Below are positions 29,101-39,370 of a stretch of DNA of 64,000 nt, in pieces; position 1 is the stretch's first letter; each line of letters starts with the position of its first letter. Below the pieces are notes generated by a model, which did not search any database, had not been told where the DNA came from, and saw only the letters and a program-made list of their open reading frames with translations. Made by a program: the position numbers and the translations under genes. The DNA comes from Bedellia somnulentella (taxonomy: Eukaryota > Arthropoda > Insecta > Lepidoptera > Bedelliidae): contig OY755178.1 of assembly GCA_963576735.1 (NCBI GenBank), positions 3,906,001-3,970,000 of the forward strand, given 5' to 3'.

Positions 29101-29335
29101 TTTTAACCCTCCTTTGATATGTAGAGTATAAAGTCGAAATGAAAAATATTAAAAAAACCGATTAGATATAGACCCAAAGCTTCTAGCCACTCTGTAAGTG
29201 GTGTCAGTAGAAGCGCCTTGGTTAGTTCTATGCAAAACATATCAAGTCATATTATTATGAAGAGCTTTTAACCCTTCATTCGTATGGTACAATCCAGCGG
29301 CCGATTGCGCTCAAACAAATAGCTATGATAATATG
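26125..29335. repeat. Left arm: 165-bp satellite array
   Basis: About 18 monomers after the unique end (26125-26380). Each carries AGCGGCCGATTGCGCTC (a CGGCCG site), AAGCTTCTAGCCAC...GTGGTGTCA..AGAAGC (a short hairpin) and GAAGAGCTTTTAACCCTTC. Two monomer types alternate in blocks: one with TCGTATGGTACAATCC, one with TGATATGTAGAGTATAAAG and CGATTAGATATAGACCC. Monomer-to-monomer spacing of 165 bp can be read at 26821-26986 and 27977-28142. Confidence 0.9.
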
Positions 29336-29570
29336 ATTTTTTTTTTTTTTTTTTTTTTATTTATTTAAAGACTCACAGACAGAGGACTTACAACAAAAGT
29401 AACAATAGTAAATCTAAATAACTATCCTGCACGTTGCAGTCTCTATAAAAAGTGAGTACAGCTTGCATACAAAATTATTATAAAGCTATAAATATGATTT
29501 TAACAACAAAAAAAATATATGTAAGAAAAGCATAAAATAACAGTAAAATAAAATAAGATTAATAACAATT

Positions 29571-32483
29571 TCAAAAATTACTGTCTATTTTAAAAGACTT
29601 AACAAAACTAATAGGGGCATGCAAAATATCGAAGCTTTCTTGGTGACGGTTGTAGGTGTTCTGAATACGCGTCATAGGAGCCTGCGTACCTATGTTCGTA
29701 CGGAAAGGTAGGGAATTAAATGACTTGCGATTCGACAATCTTGAAGCCTGGCGTGGTACGCGCAAAAAGATTCTACCTAACAACGTTTCCGAGTCGATCT
29801 TACCATTAACAAGCTTAGAAAGAAAAATAAGATCGTTTCTAGTTCTCCGATTTTTGAGTGTTTCAAGGCGGTAGTGTTCAAGTCGAGCAGCGTACGAAAC
29901 CAAAGACTTACTCTTACAGTCGGCATAGGCGAGGTGGTAGCAGAAACGTTTCTGAACACGCTCGATGCGGTTCTCATGCACCGCGTACCTAGGGTTCCAG
30001 ACTGTGCTACAGTATTCCAGTGCACTACGCACGTAAGCATTATACAGAGTAATCAGCACGTGTGGGGAGCGGAAGACCTTCGCCTTCCGAATCACAAAAC
30101 CCAGCGATTTACTGCCTTTTTTTACTACAGTATCAATATGGTGACGGAAACTGACAGCGCTATCGAAGTGAACACCTAGGTCTTTAATTACGTGTACCTG
30201 CTCCAGCTCAACGCCATTTATTTTATATAAGGGACATGACGGTGTGCGCTTTCTAGTGAAATTTATCGAGAAGCACTTAGAGGTATTAACAGACATACCA
30301 TTCATGTCACACCACGAGGAAATTCTGTTAAGGTCTTCCTGAAGTAGTTTGCCATCGACATCACTCACTATCTCTTTATACATCTTAAGATCGTCTGCGT
30401 AAAGGAGGACCTTAGAATTCTTCACCGATTCCTGCAAGTCATTCACAAATATGACGAAGAATAGCGGCCCGAGATGGGAACCCTGGGGAACACCGGATGA
30501 AATCGTAAGCTTGTCCGACTTGTGACCACTGCATACTACCATTTGGCTACGGTTTCTTAAGTAGCTTTCGCACCACCGCAAAAGTGAGCCATGGATACCC
30601 ATGTGGGAAAGCTTTTTTACGAGGAGTCCGTGGTCAACAACATCAAAAGCCTTTGCGAAGTCTGTGTATACGGCGTGTACCTCTTTGTTAGCGTCAAGAG
30701 ACAACATTAAATCGTCTGAGAAAACAGTAAGGTTGGTACTTGTTGACCTCTTTGTCAAGAAACCGTGTTGTTCATGAGACAGTAGATTTTTTACCTGCCA
30801 ATATAACCGTTTTTGAACCAGTGATTCGAAAAGTTTCCCAAATGTAGACAGAATAGATATAGGGCGGTATTTTTCCACATCGCCTAAGTCATTTGTTTTC
30901 GGTATAGGCACAATTCGGGCTAACTTCCAATTGCAAGGAAATTGGCCAAGTTGCAAGGATTTGTTAAATATTATAGCCAGAGGAATCGCTAAGCTTTTGG
31001 CACATCTTTTCGCGAAAAGAGGCGGAATATCATCAGGGCCTGCTCCCTTAAGTTGGTCCAATCTGGCAAGGGCCGTTTGAATGTCATTGTCACTAAAAGT
31101 AATTGCAGATATAATATTGGTGGTCGAGAGTTCACTCTGAGGCAAATAAGTAGGGTTGGTAGGCACTGCTATTGAAGGCCTGTAAACACTGTTAAAAAAC
31201 TTTGCAAACAAATTACAGATACTCTCCCCATCATAAGCTTTGTCTGGACCGTACCTGATACCTAACGGGATGCTAGAAGAATTCCGACGCGTGTTCTTCA
31301 CAAATGTCCAAAAGGCCTTTGGATTCTTCTTTATGTTTTCTGCCATCCTTGCTTTATAACTGTTGTAGCAAGAGATCGTCAGTTTTGAACAGCGTTCGCG
31401 TAATATATCGAAAGTAACTTTGTCTCTAGGGTTATTAAATCTTTTGTATTTTTGGTGGCACCTTTTCTTTTCTTTCAAAAGTTTTATTAGCGGGCTTGAG
31501 TACCAGACTGGAAAACGCGAAGGCTGGCGTGTTTGGATTGGGGTATGTTTGCTAATTATTATTTTCAGCTTTTCATAAAAAGAGTCTACAATGGAGTCTA
31601 TATTATTCATACCATCAAATAAGGACCGCCACCCTATATCACATATATCTCTATTTATGAGGTCGTAATTTGCTTTGTAAAAGTTTAGCGAAGTCGATTT
31701 ACTTTGAACGAGAGTTTTCACATTCTTGAGCTTCAGAGAAAACTCTAGAGCTGGGTGGTACACATCCTCTTTGGTAAGCGGATTAAGAGAGTGGTGAGGG
31801 CTTGTCTCTAAGATATCTACATTATCTTGGAACATTACTAGATCGAGCGTTCTGTCAAGACTATTGGTTGTTCCGTTACATTGGAGTAAGTTATTATACA
31901 TGATACAGTCAAGTAATTCAGAATGAGTGTTGAGAACTGGAGTACTGGGATTGTATACATTTTTTGTGCTCGATTGAAGCCAATGTATCTGGGACAAGTT
32001 AAAATCACCAACAATAATATTGTGATTGTTATTTTTGCTTTGTTCTGTAAGTATTTTGTCTATATTTGAGCAAAGTGCTCTCACATAAGCCGGTTCCAAG
32101 GGCGGCGGCAGATACACAACACATATGTTTATTACAGACGTACTATTGCGTTTAGGAATTGTTAAAGTTAGCCAAAGCAATTCGCAGTCACATTCCCACT
32201 CCACGCGTCGACGTGACTGAAACTTTTTGTTCAAAGCAATCAATACTCCACCACCTCCAACTTTAGAATTAATACTATTAGCAACTCTATCGCGTCTAAA
32301 GACGTTGTACCTGTCATCTAGAAATTCGTAGTCAAACACCGAGTCGTTTAGCCATGTTTCCGTGAGAATTATAGCGTCAAATTCAGAAGCCATTGCACTA
32401 CATTTAAAGCTATCTAATTTTGTTTTCATGCCCCTGACGTTTTGATAATACATAGATAATGAAAAGTTCTGATTATGAGCCAT
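29571..32483 (-). CDS. LINE ORF2: AP endonuclease and reverse transcriptase
   Basis: 970 residues with a genuine ATG at 32483. The N-terminal endonuclease shows YYQNVRGMKTKL, ILTETWLND (catalytic Glu), VVYLPPP and IVGDFNLSQIHW. A linker follows (CYNSYKARMAENIKKNPKAF, a segment frequent in CR1/Jockey-superfamily ORF2). The RT shows YRPISILSTFGKLFESLVQKR, HGFLTKRSTSTNL, TDFAKAFDVVDHGLL, GVPQGSHLGPLFFVIF and YADD (Y at residue 695). The C-terminus (KDLGVHFDSAVSFRHHI, ALEYCSTVWNP) lacks RNase H. No internal stop. It nicks the target and reverse-transcribes the element RNA. It lies 59 bp downstream of ORF1. Confidence 0.92.
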   Translation of the reverse strand: MAHNQNFSLSMYYQNVRGMKTKLDSFKCSAMASEFDAIILTETWLNDSVFDYEFLDDRYNVFRRDRVANSINSKVGGGGVLIALNKKFQSRRRVEWECDCELLWLTLTIPKRNSTSVINICVVYLPPPLEPAYVRALCSNIDKILTEQSKNNNHNIIVGDFNLSQIHWLQSSTKNVYNPSTPVLNTHSELLDCIMYNNLLQCNGTTNSLDRTLDLVMFQDNVDILETSPHHSLNPLTKEDVYHPALEFSLKLKNVKTLVQSKSTSLNFYKANYDLINRDICDIGWRSLFDGMNNIDSIVDSFYEKLKIIISKHTPIQTRQPSRFPVWYSSPLIKLLKEKKRCHQKYKRFNNPRDKVTFDILRERCSKLTISCYNSYKARMAENIKKNPKAFWTFVKNTRRNSSSIPLGIRYGPDKAYDGESICNLFAKFFNSVYRPSIAVPTNPTYLPQSELSTTNIISAITFSDNDIQTALARLDQLKGAGPDDIPPLFAKRCAKSLAIPLAIIFNKSLQLGQFPCNWKLARIVPIPKTNDLGDVEKYRPISILSTFGKLFESLVQKRLYWQVKNLLSHEQHGFLTKRSTSTNLTVFSDDLMLSLDANKEVHAVYTDFAKAFDVVDHGLLVKKLSHMGIHGSLLRWCESYLRNRSQMVVCSGHKSDKLTISSGVPQGSHLGPLFFVIFVNDLQESVKNSKVLLYADDLKMYKEIVSDVDGKLLQEDLNRISSWCDMNGMSVNTSKCFSINFTRKRTPSCPLYKINGVELEQVHVIKDLGVHFDSAVSFRHHIDTVVKKGSKSLGFVIRKAKVFRSPHVLITLYNAYVRSALEYCSTVWNPRYAVHENRIERVQKRFCYHLAYADCKSKSLVSYAARLEHYRLETLKNRRTRNDLIFLSKLVNGKIDSETLLGRIFLRVPRQASRLSNRKSFNSLPFRTNIGTQAPMTRIQNTYNRHQESFDILHAPISFVKSFKIDSNF

Positions 32484-32542
32484 TGAAAAAAGGAATTAGC
32501 ATATAATGCGCATGCAAAAGCTTAAGATAAAAACAAACAAAA

Positions 32543-33595
32543 TTAAGAAGTAGCATCTTTTTCAGAATCCTTGCCCAGCTGTCCAAGTACTTCAATATCC
32601 TTGACCCAGATCACGCGCGACTTCTCGTTCTTTCTAAGTAGGATTCGGCCGTTGCGGATCCACAAAAAATCGAAGCCATGGGATTTTTTGAATTTTCTGG
32701 CTTCAGCTTGAAGAGCACGATTTGCTGGTGAAAGATGTTCATTCACAAAAACTGGCGTCTTATCTCCGGCTATACCCAGGTGCGAGCTGTTCAACTTCTC
32801 AGTCGGGTTTTTCCGGTTGAAGGTTTGGCAAGCAGCTATTACCGTGTCACGGATTAGAGGCGAAGATAGCTTAATTATTACTGCGCGAGGTCGCGGCGAC
32901 TTCTGGTCCACTTTGGCAACTCGTACGCAAGATACGATTTGCGACTCTTGCAAGGGACATGATACGACCTTACAAAGTTGCGAGAACACGTTCGAAAGGT
33001 TTTCTGATGAATGCTCTGGCAAGCACTGAATTTCTAGGTTGCATTCCCGGGCCTGCTGCTCCATTTGCTGCACCTTTTGATTAAGCAGGCGGAGGTCTTC
33101 CCTAATTTTATTGTTCTCTGTTCGGAGAAGTTTAGTTTCGCCACGCAATGATGTAACTTCTTTGGTCAGGTCATCAAATTTATTCGACAGAAACTCCACG
33201 GTTTTAAGCAACTCTGGGATCATTTCCGTATTTTTCTGTATTGCTGAGATCTCTGACATGGGGCCCTTAAGCGAAGATTCAATCGTCGCCTCTAGTTTTT
33301 TTAGGAGAGAGGCCTCAAACGAGTTAGAAAATTCACCTATCTCAGCTTTGCTCGGTGAGCACTCGGAGCGATGAGGCTCGTTTTCCGAGGATCCAACAGG
33401 AACGTCGTTGCTAACCCTGGGTTTATGTGGCTTGCATTCCGGGCATTTCCATGATGACTTCGCTTTCACAGAGAGCTTTCCGAAATTTTCTTTGCTCATG
33501 TTCACACATATATAATGGTAGAAAAGAGTACACGAGTGACATACCAGTTTCTCTGTCACACTAATAACCTTCTGACAGGCGTTGCAGGAACTCAT
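32543..33595 (-). CDS. LINE ORF1: PHD-like zinc finger, coiled coil, FP-type C-terminal domain
   Basis: 350 residues from the ATG at 33595. The N-terminus has a PHD-like C4HC3 finger: CNAC, CHSC, FYHYIC and WKCPEC in the expected order within the first 55 residues. After a polar linker, residues ~95-190 form a coiled coil (TEMIPELLKTVEFLSNKF, LRTENNKIREDLRLLNQKV). The C-terminal part, with NLEIQCLPEH, FVNEHLSPANRALQAEARKF, FLWIRNGRILLRKNE and VIWVKDIEVL, matches the RNA-binding/FP-type domain common in ORF1 of insect CR1-group LINEs. Likely role: RNA chaperone and particle formation. The PHD plus coiled-coil layout is known for CR1-like LINE ORF1. Confidence 0.88.
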   Translation of the reverse strand: MSSCNACQKVISVTEKLVCHSCTLFYHYICVNMSKENFGKLSVKAKSSWKCPECKPHKPRVSNDVPVGSSENEPHRSECSPSKAEIGEFSNSFEASLLKKLEATIESSLKGPMSEISAIQKNTEMIPELLKTVEFLSNKFDDLTKEVTSLRGETKLLRTENNKIREDLRLLNQKVQQMEQQARECNLEIQCLPEHSSENLSNVFSQLCKVVSCPLQESQIVSCVRVAKVDQKSPRPRAVIIKLSSPLIRDTVIAACQTFNRKNPTEKLNSSHLGIAGDKTPVFVNEHLSPANRALQAEARKFKKSHGFDFLWIRNGRILLRKNEKSRVIWVKDIEVLGQLGKDSEKDATS

Positions 33596-33660
33596 AGTGA
33601 TAGTTTCTTCCGGTAACCCACTCGCGCTTCTAGGACTACGAATCCCGTAGCAGGTCGGTC

Positions 33661-34141
33661 GTAGCCTCTACTGCGTAGCAGATTCACTGACGTCACGTTG
33701 CGTAGTCCTTACTTGGAGGTAGGTGTACCGAGATTTCGTCACGTCGTAGTCAAGCAGATTTGGCCTAACGGTTACTTGCTTGACTTTACACCCGACGACC
33801 CGCGGTTCAAATCTCAAGACTGCCGGTGATTTTTTCTTCTTTAATATCACAGACGGAACACTTTAACAGCCGTTTGTCTCACTCAAGCCCCGCCCACTGG
33901 GTGGAGTCAGTCCATTAAAACACTGTAGGTGCGACAGAGAATTGGAATTCACTACTAGCAACCAATCACGAATTTTCACGTTTGAATTTATAGCAACTAA
34001 TATCGACACGTCTGCTCACAGCGATGAGCGGCGATGAACTGACTATATATATGACAATAGCATATAGATAGAAAAATTACAAAATGGATAGAATTTGAAA
34101 CATGCAGGGGATGGATACATGAAACATGTGCAAGGGCTACA
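33661..34141. other. Interior of the foldback element upstream of the Ulp1-like ORF
   Basis: Contains a tRNA-like box pair at 33760-33825 (TGGCCTAACGGTTA and GCGGTTCAAATCT) that does not fold as a tRNA, so probably an old SINE. Further on are CCGCCCACTGGGTGGAGTC (hairpin), CCAATCACGAATT (CCAAT-like, 33960) and a TATATATAT stretch (34045) about 100 bp before the ORF start. The CCAAT and TATA-like sites could form a promoter for the ORF, but this is speculative. Confidence 0.4.
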
Positions 34142-34825
34142 ATGAAACAATTTGACATAACAAAAAAAGTTGTTTGTTTCTTGTGCCAAACTAAGGAACC
34201 CACAAAAACAATTGCAAACTCTGATGTTATAAGCACAGAAATTTTCAATATTAAAAATACAGTCGCTCAGTTAAACAAAGACGACCTGGATTCATTGAAA
34301 CCACCAGAGTATCTTTCCAGTTTTGTAATTGATCATGCTCTTTATTTATTAAATAATGATGAATATTACATTTTACCAGTTGAGCAAGCAAGTCACCTGT
34401 ATGGTCCCACATCTAAACAAAATTCTTTTTACGATAGATTAGAAATTCAGTTAGGTAAGGATGTTATATTTCCTATATGTCTCAATCACCGTTATTTTCT
34501 CGTATTTTTATCAATTGCATCCAAAGTACTGCAAATTTTCGATCCTTTGGGATATGAACCCACAGTCGGTAAACAGATTATTATTGAAACCAATAAACTT
34601 TTGCAGATTAAAAAATATAAGTTAAAATTTAGCAAATATGAATCGCCAGCTCATGTTTTGCAAACAGATGGCTATAATTGTGGGCCCATAATTATTTATT
34701 TCTTTGAGAGTATAAAAAATAAAACCAAACCTACCTCAAAAATTAACTTTGATGAATATCGCTTTCATATAAAAGAATTGATACTTCAGAAAAGTGATGT
34801 AGTAAAGTTTGAAAACAATCAATAA
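34142..34825 (+). CDS. Ulp1-like (C48) cysteine protease encoded inside the foldback element
   Basis: 227 residues, single exon, ATG at 34142, with AATAAA overlapping the sequence just after the stop. The C-terminal half fits the Ulp1/SENP cysteine protease fold: His116 in CLNHRYFLVF, Asp134 in QIFDPLG, Gln174 and Cys180 in LQTDGYNCGP. The spacings (18 residues His-Asp, 46 Asp-Cys, 6 Gln-Cys) are close to those I recall for yeast Ulp1 (17, 49, 6). The N-terminal part has CFLC and a conserved-looking LYLLNNDEYYILP. Such enzymes cleave SUMO or related tags; Ulp1 domains are also known as passengers of Mutator-type transposons. No intron, transposase or other gene accompanies it. It could be a captured host gene, a transposon accessory gene, or less likely a Polinton-type protease. 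The intact triad suggests function. Confidence 0.8.
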   Translation: MKQFDITKKVVCFLCQTKEPTKTIANSDVISTEIFNIKNTVAQLNKDDLDSLKPPEYLSSFVIDHALYLLNNDEYYILPVEQASHLYGPTSKQNSFYDRLEIQLGKDVIFPICLNHRYFLVFLSIASKVLQIFDPLGYEPTVGKQIIIETNKLLQIKKYKLKFSKYESPAHVLQTDGYNCGPIIIYFFESIKNKTKPTSKINFDEYRFHIKELILQKSDVVKFENNQ

Positions 34826-35168
34826 AATCTCTTAAATTTATATTTTAATTTAGAATATATTTTGCAGCAAAATTAAACTGCCTTCACTAGTATTGGCGGA
34901 AATCAAAGTTTTCATAAAAAAATTGGTAATCACATATTCATTTTGATATTCTGTAAAATATATAACCACGCTATCAAACCTCGTGAAAATGAAACCTCAA
35001 AAATGTCCTCAAAAATAATGACTAACATGTTTGAAACATCAAAAGTTTAACATAACTGACTACCGTTGCTTCGGACGGTAATTTAAGAGAGAAAAAGCAA
35101 CAAGAAACTCTTTACATTTATATTTGTCAAATGTAATTTATACAATTTTGCGTTTTACATATCCTCTT
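34826..35168. other. 3' flank of the Ulp1-like ORF
   Basis: AT-rich DNA with AATAAAATC right after the stop codon as a possible polyadenylation signal. No further ORF or repeat recognised. Confidence 0.45.
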
Positions 35169-35375
35169 CACCATGATAGCTCAGTGGCTGAAACCCCGCT
35201 TATCGTGCAGAAGGTTCAAATACCGGTCGGGCCGACACCAATTTGTCATTTCTAAAGAAATAGGTGTGGTTAATTTATCATGGTTGTTAACTGTGAGGAA
35301 CCTCACATGGCCAAGTTGTACTTTGGCATTTGACAGTATACTCGTATACAGGACTTCCCCCTAACACGTAAGTCA
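35169..35375 (+). mobile_element. SINE-1, 5' part with tRNA-like head
   Basis: Begins CCATGATAGCTCAGTGGCTG, has box B-like GGTTCAAATACCGG, and follows the SINE-1 body to about the CTAACACGTAAGT position with small deletions. Diverged, hence older than the copies at 18655 and 43116. Confidence 0.75.
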
Positions 35376-35519
35376 ACCAAAACCTCCCGCAGAAATCACT
35401 ACTGAGTTTAGTAGCTATAAAGTAACCGAACTGCAAAAGACGCGTTGAAATCATCTGATATTGCAGCCCTTAAATTTATTACAATTATAGTAAAATGGCG
35501 CTAAACTTAACATGTCTTT

Positions 35520-35632
35520 TCTCACGAGGAAACCCACATGGCTTGGTTGTACTTAGTCATGCGACAGTGTGTTCGTATAAAAATGGCAATGAGCCTGCTC
35601 ACTATCACGTAAGTACATTGTACGTTGAATTT
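35520..35632 (+). mobile_element. SINE-1 internal fragment
   Basis: CGAGGAAACCCACATGGCT through GCCTGCTCACTATCACGTAA matches the middle of SINE-1. A second, separate piece or the remainder of a rearranged copy. Confidence 0.65.
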
Positions 35633-35689
35633 TTCCCTATTTCTTAGGTGTTAAGTTTTATTCACAAATTCCGACCAAATACTCTACAC

Positions 35690-38520
35690 ATAAATTGAAG
35701 GTTTAATTGCTGTTCATAATAATATGACTTGATATGTGTTGCATAGAACTAACTAAGGCGCTTCTTTTGATACTACTTCCTGAGTTGCTAGAAGCTTTTG
35801 GTCGACGTTATCATAGCTATTTGTTTGAGCGCAATCGGCCGCTGGATTGTACCATACGAATGAAGGGTTAAAAGCTCTTCATAATAATATGACTTGATAT
35901 GTTTTGCATAGAAATAACCAAGGCGCTTCTATTGACACCACTAACAGTGTGGCTAGAAGCTTTTGGTCAAATTTATCTTAGCTATTCGTATGAGCGCAAT
36001 CGGCCGCTGGATTGTACCATACGAATGAAGGGTTAAAAGCTCTTCATAATAATATGACTTGATATGTTTTGCATAGAACTAACCAAGGCGCTTCTATTGA
36101 CACCACTTACAGTGTGGCTAGAAGCTTTTGGTCAAATTTATCTTAGCTAATTGTATGAGCGCAATTGGCCGCTGGATTGTACCTTAAGTAAATGAAGGGT
36201 TAAAAGCTCTTCATAATAATATGACTTGATATGTTTTGCATAGAACTAACCGAGGCGCTTCTACTGACACCACTTACAGAGTGGCTAGAAGCTTTGGGTC
36301 TATATCTAATCGGTTTTTTTAATATTTTTCATTTCGACTTTATACTCTACATATCAAAGGAGGGTTAAAAGCTCTTTATAATGGTATGTTTGGGTCGTGG
36401 TTTTAAAGGACATATTCATACGCTTCCACTGACACCACTATCAGGGTGGCTAGAAGCTTTTGGTCGACGTTATCATAGCTATTTGTTTAAGCGCAATCGG
36501 CCGCTGGATTGTACCATACGAATGAAGGGTTAAAAGCTCTTCATAATGGTATGTTTGGGTCGTGGTTTTAAAGGACATATTCATACGCTTCTACTGACAC
36601 TACTATCAGGGTGGCTAGAAGCTTTTGGTCGACGTTATCATAGCTATTTGTTTGAGCGCAATCGGCCGCTGGATTGTACCATACGAATGAAGGGTTAAAA
36701 GCTCTTCATAATAATATGACTTGATATGTTTTGCATAGAACTAACCAAGGCGCTTCTTTTGATTCCACTTCCTGAGTGGCTAGAAGGTTTTGGTCAAATT
36801 GATCATAGCTATTTGTATGAGCGCAATCGGCCGCTGGGTTGTACCTTACGAATGAAGGGTTAAAAGCTCTTCATAATAATATGACTTGATATGTTTTGCA
36901 TAGAACTAACCAAGGCGCTTCTATTGACACCACTTACAGTGTGGCTAGAAGCTTTTGGTCAAATTTATCTAAGCTAATTGTATGAGCGCAATTGGCCGCT
37001 GGATTGTACCTTACGAATGAAGGGTTAAAAGCTCTTCATAATAATATGACTTGATATGTTTTGTATAGAACTAACCGAGGCGCTTCTACTGACACCACTT
37101 ACAGAGTGGCTAGAAGCTTTGGGTCTATATCTAATCGGTTTTTTAAATATTTTTCATTTCGACTTTATACTCTACATATCAAAGGAGGGTTAAAAGCTCT
37201 TCATAATGGTATGTTTGGGTCGTGGTTTTAAAGAACATATTCATACGCTTCTACTGACACCACTATCAGGGTGGCTAGAAGCTTTTGGTCGACGTTATCA
37301 TAGCTATTTGTTTGAGCGCAATCGGCCGCTGGATTGTACCATACGAATGAAGGGTTAAAAGCTCTTCATAATAATATGACTTGATATGTTTTGCATAAAA
37401 CTAACCAAGGCGCTTCTACTGACACTACTTACAGAGTGGCTAGAAGCTTTGGGCCTATATCTAATCGGTTTTTTTAATATTTTTCATTTCGACTTTATAC
37501 TCTACATATCAAAGGAGGGTTAAAAGCTCTTCATAATGGTATGTTTGGGTCGTGGTTTTAAAGGACATATTCATACGCTTCTACTGACACCACTATCAGG
37601 GTGGCTAGAAGCTTTTGGTCGACGTTATCATAGCTATTTGTTTGAGCGCAATCGGCCGCTGGATTGTACCATACGAATGAAGGGTTAAAAGCTCTTCATA
37701 ATAATATGACTTGATATGTTTTGCATAGAACTAACCAAGGCGCTTCTATTGACACCACTTACAGTGTGGCTAGAAGCTTTTGGTCAAATTTATCTTAGCT
37801 ATTCGTTTGAGCGCAATCGGCCGCTGGATTGTACCATACGAATGAAGGGTTAAAAGCTCTTCATAATAATATGACTTGATATGTTTTGCATAGAACTAAC
37901 CGAGGCGCTTCTTTTGACACCACTTACAGTGTGGCTAGAAGCTTTTGGTCAAATTTATCTTAGCTATTCGTATGAGCGCAATCGGCCGCTGGATTGTACC
38001 ATACGAATGAAGGGTTAAAAGCTCTTCATAATAATATGACTTGATATGTTTTGCATAGAACTAACCGAGGCGCTTCTACTGACACCACTTACAGAGTGGC
38101 TAGAAGCCTTGGGGTCTATATCTAATCGGTTTTTTTAATATTTTTCATTTCGACTTTATACTCTACATATCAAAGGAGGGTTAAAAGCTCTTCATAATGG
38201 TATGATTGGGTCGTGGTTTTAAAGGACATATTCACACGCTTCTATTGACACCACTTTCAGGGTGGCTAGAAGCTTTGGGTCGATGTCAAATACTTCTTTT
38301 TGGATTTTTCTTTTGACCACTTACTCTACATTAGGTTTAAGGGAGTCTAGGTTTATCTGTCTTACCTTTAGTAGGAGTCTGAACATAAATCGATGAATAA
38401 CTTGTTTATTTAGCATGTTTTATGCAGTATTTGAATGGTTTTATGTGTTTGAATTGAAGACTTTTTAATTTGGTCGGTTTATAATCGGCCGCTGAAATCG
38501 GCCGCTAACTTCACACCGGT
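35690..38520. repeat. Right arm: inverted 165-bp satellite array
   Basis: About 16 monomers in inverse orientation to the left arm, with the same two monomer types, and a unique terminal part (38280-38520) that mirrors 26125-26380. The innermost monomers (35710-35800, 36730-36830) are the most diverged, the outer ones the most alike. Confidence 0.9.
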
Positions 38521-38529
38521 CACAACGTT

Positions 38530-39370
38530 TTGTTTAGCTGATGAGATTTGCGGAATTGAGTTGTATATTAGTTCCGTACGCATTTTGTGTCGGCATTCAT
38601 CTCATCACACTCTTTTTGTTTTGTAGATAGTGTGTTGGAATTCGGAGACAACCAAAATTTAACTGAACTTACTTAAAGAGTATTAAATTTTGTAAAAAAA
38701 ACGGATTAAAATTAGGTTTTCATTTGCGTTTATGGTTCTCTGTTGTCCACTTAAAGATTTTACTAGAAACAAAAATAATTACTAAGAAGGCACTCATATA
38801 AAGCTTATGGCACGCTTAATAGTTTATTGAGAAAACCGTATAACAAGCTCAATCCGTAAATTATGAGCAATTTTATGTATGATTGAAATTATTATATAAA
38901 AAACCTTTCGTACTCAACGGAAGTAGTAGGAAGTAGTAACTAGGGTATTCTTGAACACTCCGTATTTAATAAGGGACTAACACCATAAAAAAGGTTCAAA
39001 ACCACAACTCAGCTAATAGGTATTGGTTATTCATCGTTCGAATAAAACCAACTTTATATTCACTTGAAAAGTTCAAATTGGAATATTGGAGTTTATGAAA
39101 TTGGAAGCAGCTTCGCGGCCGCCGCTCGAACTCGCTGTATTTACAATTCAATTGGAAAGAGTCGCTTCTTGCTATTTTATTAGTAAAAGTGCAAACACTC
39201 GCGGCGCTGACACCGGCCGGAGGACAACTTCCAAATAGAATTTGTTACAGAACATACACACAGGTAAATACTTGGTGTTTGAGAAACTCCAAATCAATTT
39301 TACTTGCAATTCTACAAGAACCAAGAAAGTAAATCCAGTCGCTTTTGCTGTGATTGAAATGATTTGAATT
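38530..39370. repeat. Module B copy 2, right part
   Basis: Continues the B module interrupted at 26124 (TTGTTTAGCTGATGAGATTT onward) and ends with the GC-rich block at 39090-39270. It lacks the hairpin found at 19140 in other copies. Confidence 0.8.

Larger units (their letters stand above)
29338..33660 (-). mobile_element. CR1-group LINE, complete coding, inserted in the foldback element
   Basis: Minus-strand non-LTR element: ORF1 32543-33595, ORF2 29571-32483, a 3' UTR of about 210 bp, then an A tail (T run at about 29338-29358 on plus). It sits exactly at the inner edge of the left satellite arm. Both ORFs are open, implying a recent insertion. The 5' boundary is uncertain (33600-33850), and no TSD could be read. 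Confidence 0.82.
26125..38520. mobile_element. 12.4-kb foldback element with satellite arms
   Basis: Both ends read inward as ACCGGTGTGAAGTTAGCGG and are flanked by the 9-bp TSD CACAACGTT (26116-26124 and 38521-38529). The sister B modules show the empty site (CACAACATTTTGT at about 44705 and 57396). The arms are about 3.2 kb (left) and 2.8 kb (right). Each has a roughly 250-bp unique terminal part followed by an array of 165-bp monomers in opposite orientation. The interior holds a Ulp1-like ORF, SINE pieces and a later LINE insertion. Long arrayed inverted repeats with a 9-bp duplication recall Drosophila FB elements and Mutator-type transposons. No transposase is visible, so this copy is probably non-autonomous. 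Confidence 0.88.

Noticed and set aside
26390..29335. CRISPR-like array
   Set aside because: The monomers are contiguous tandem satellites without unique spacers, in eukaryotic DNA.
33760..33840. tRNA gene upstream of the Ulp1-like ORF
   Set aside because: Box-like motifs are present, but the T stem does not pair; more likely a decayed SINE.
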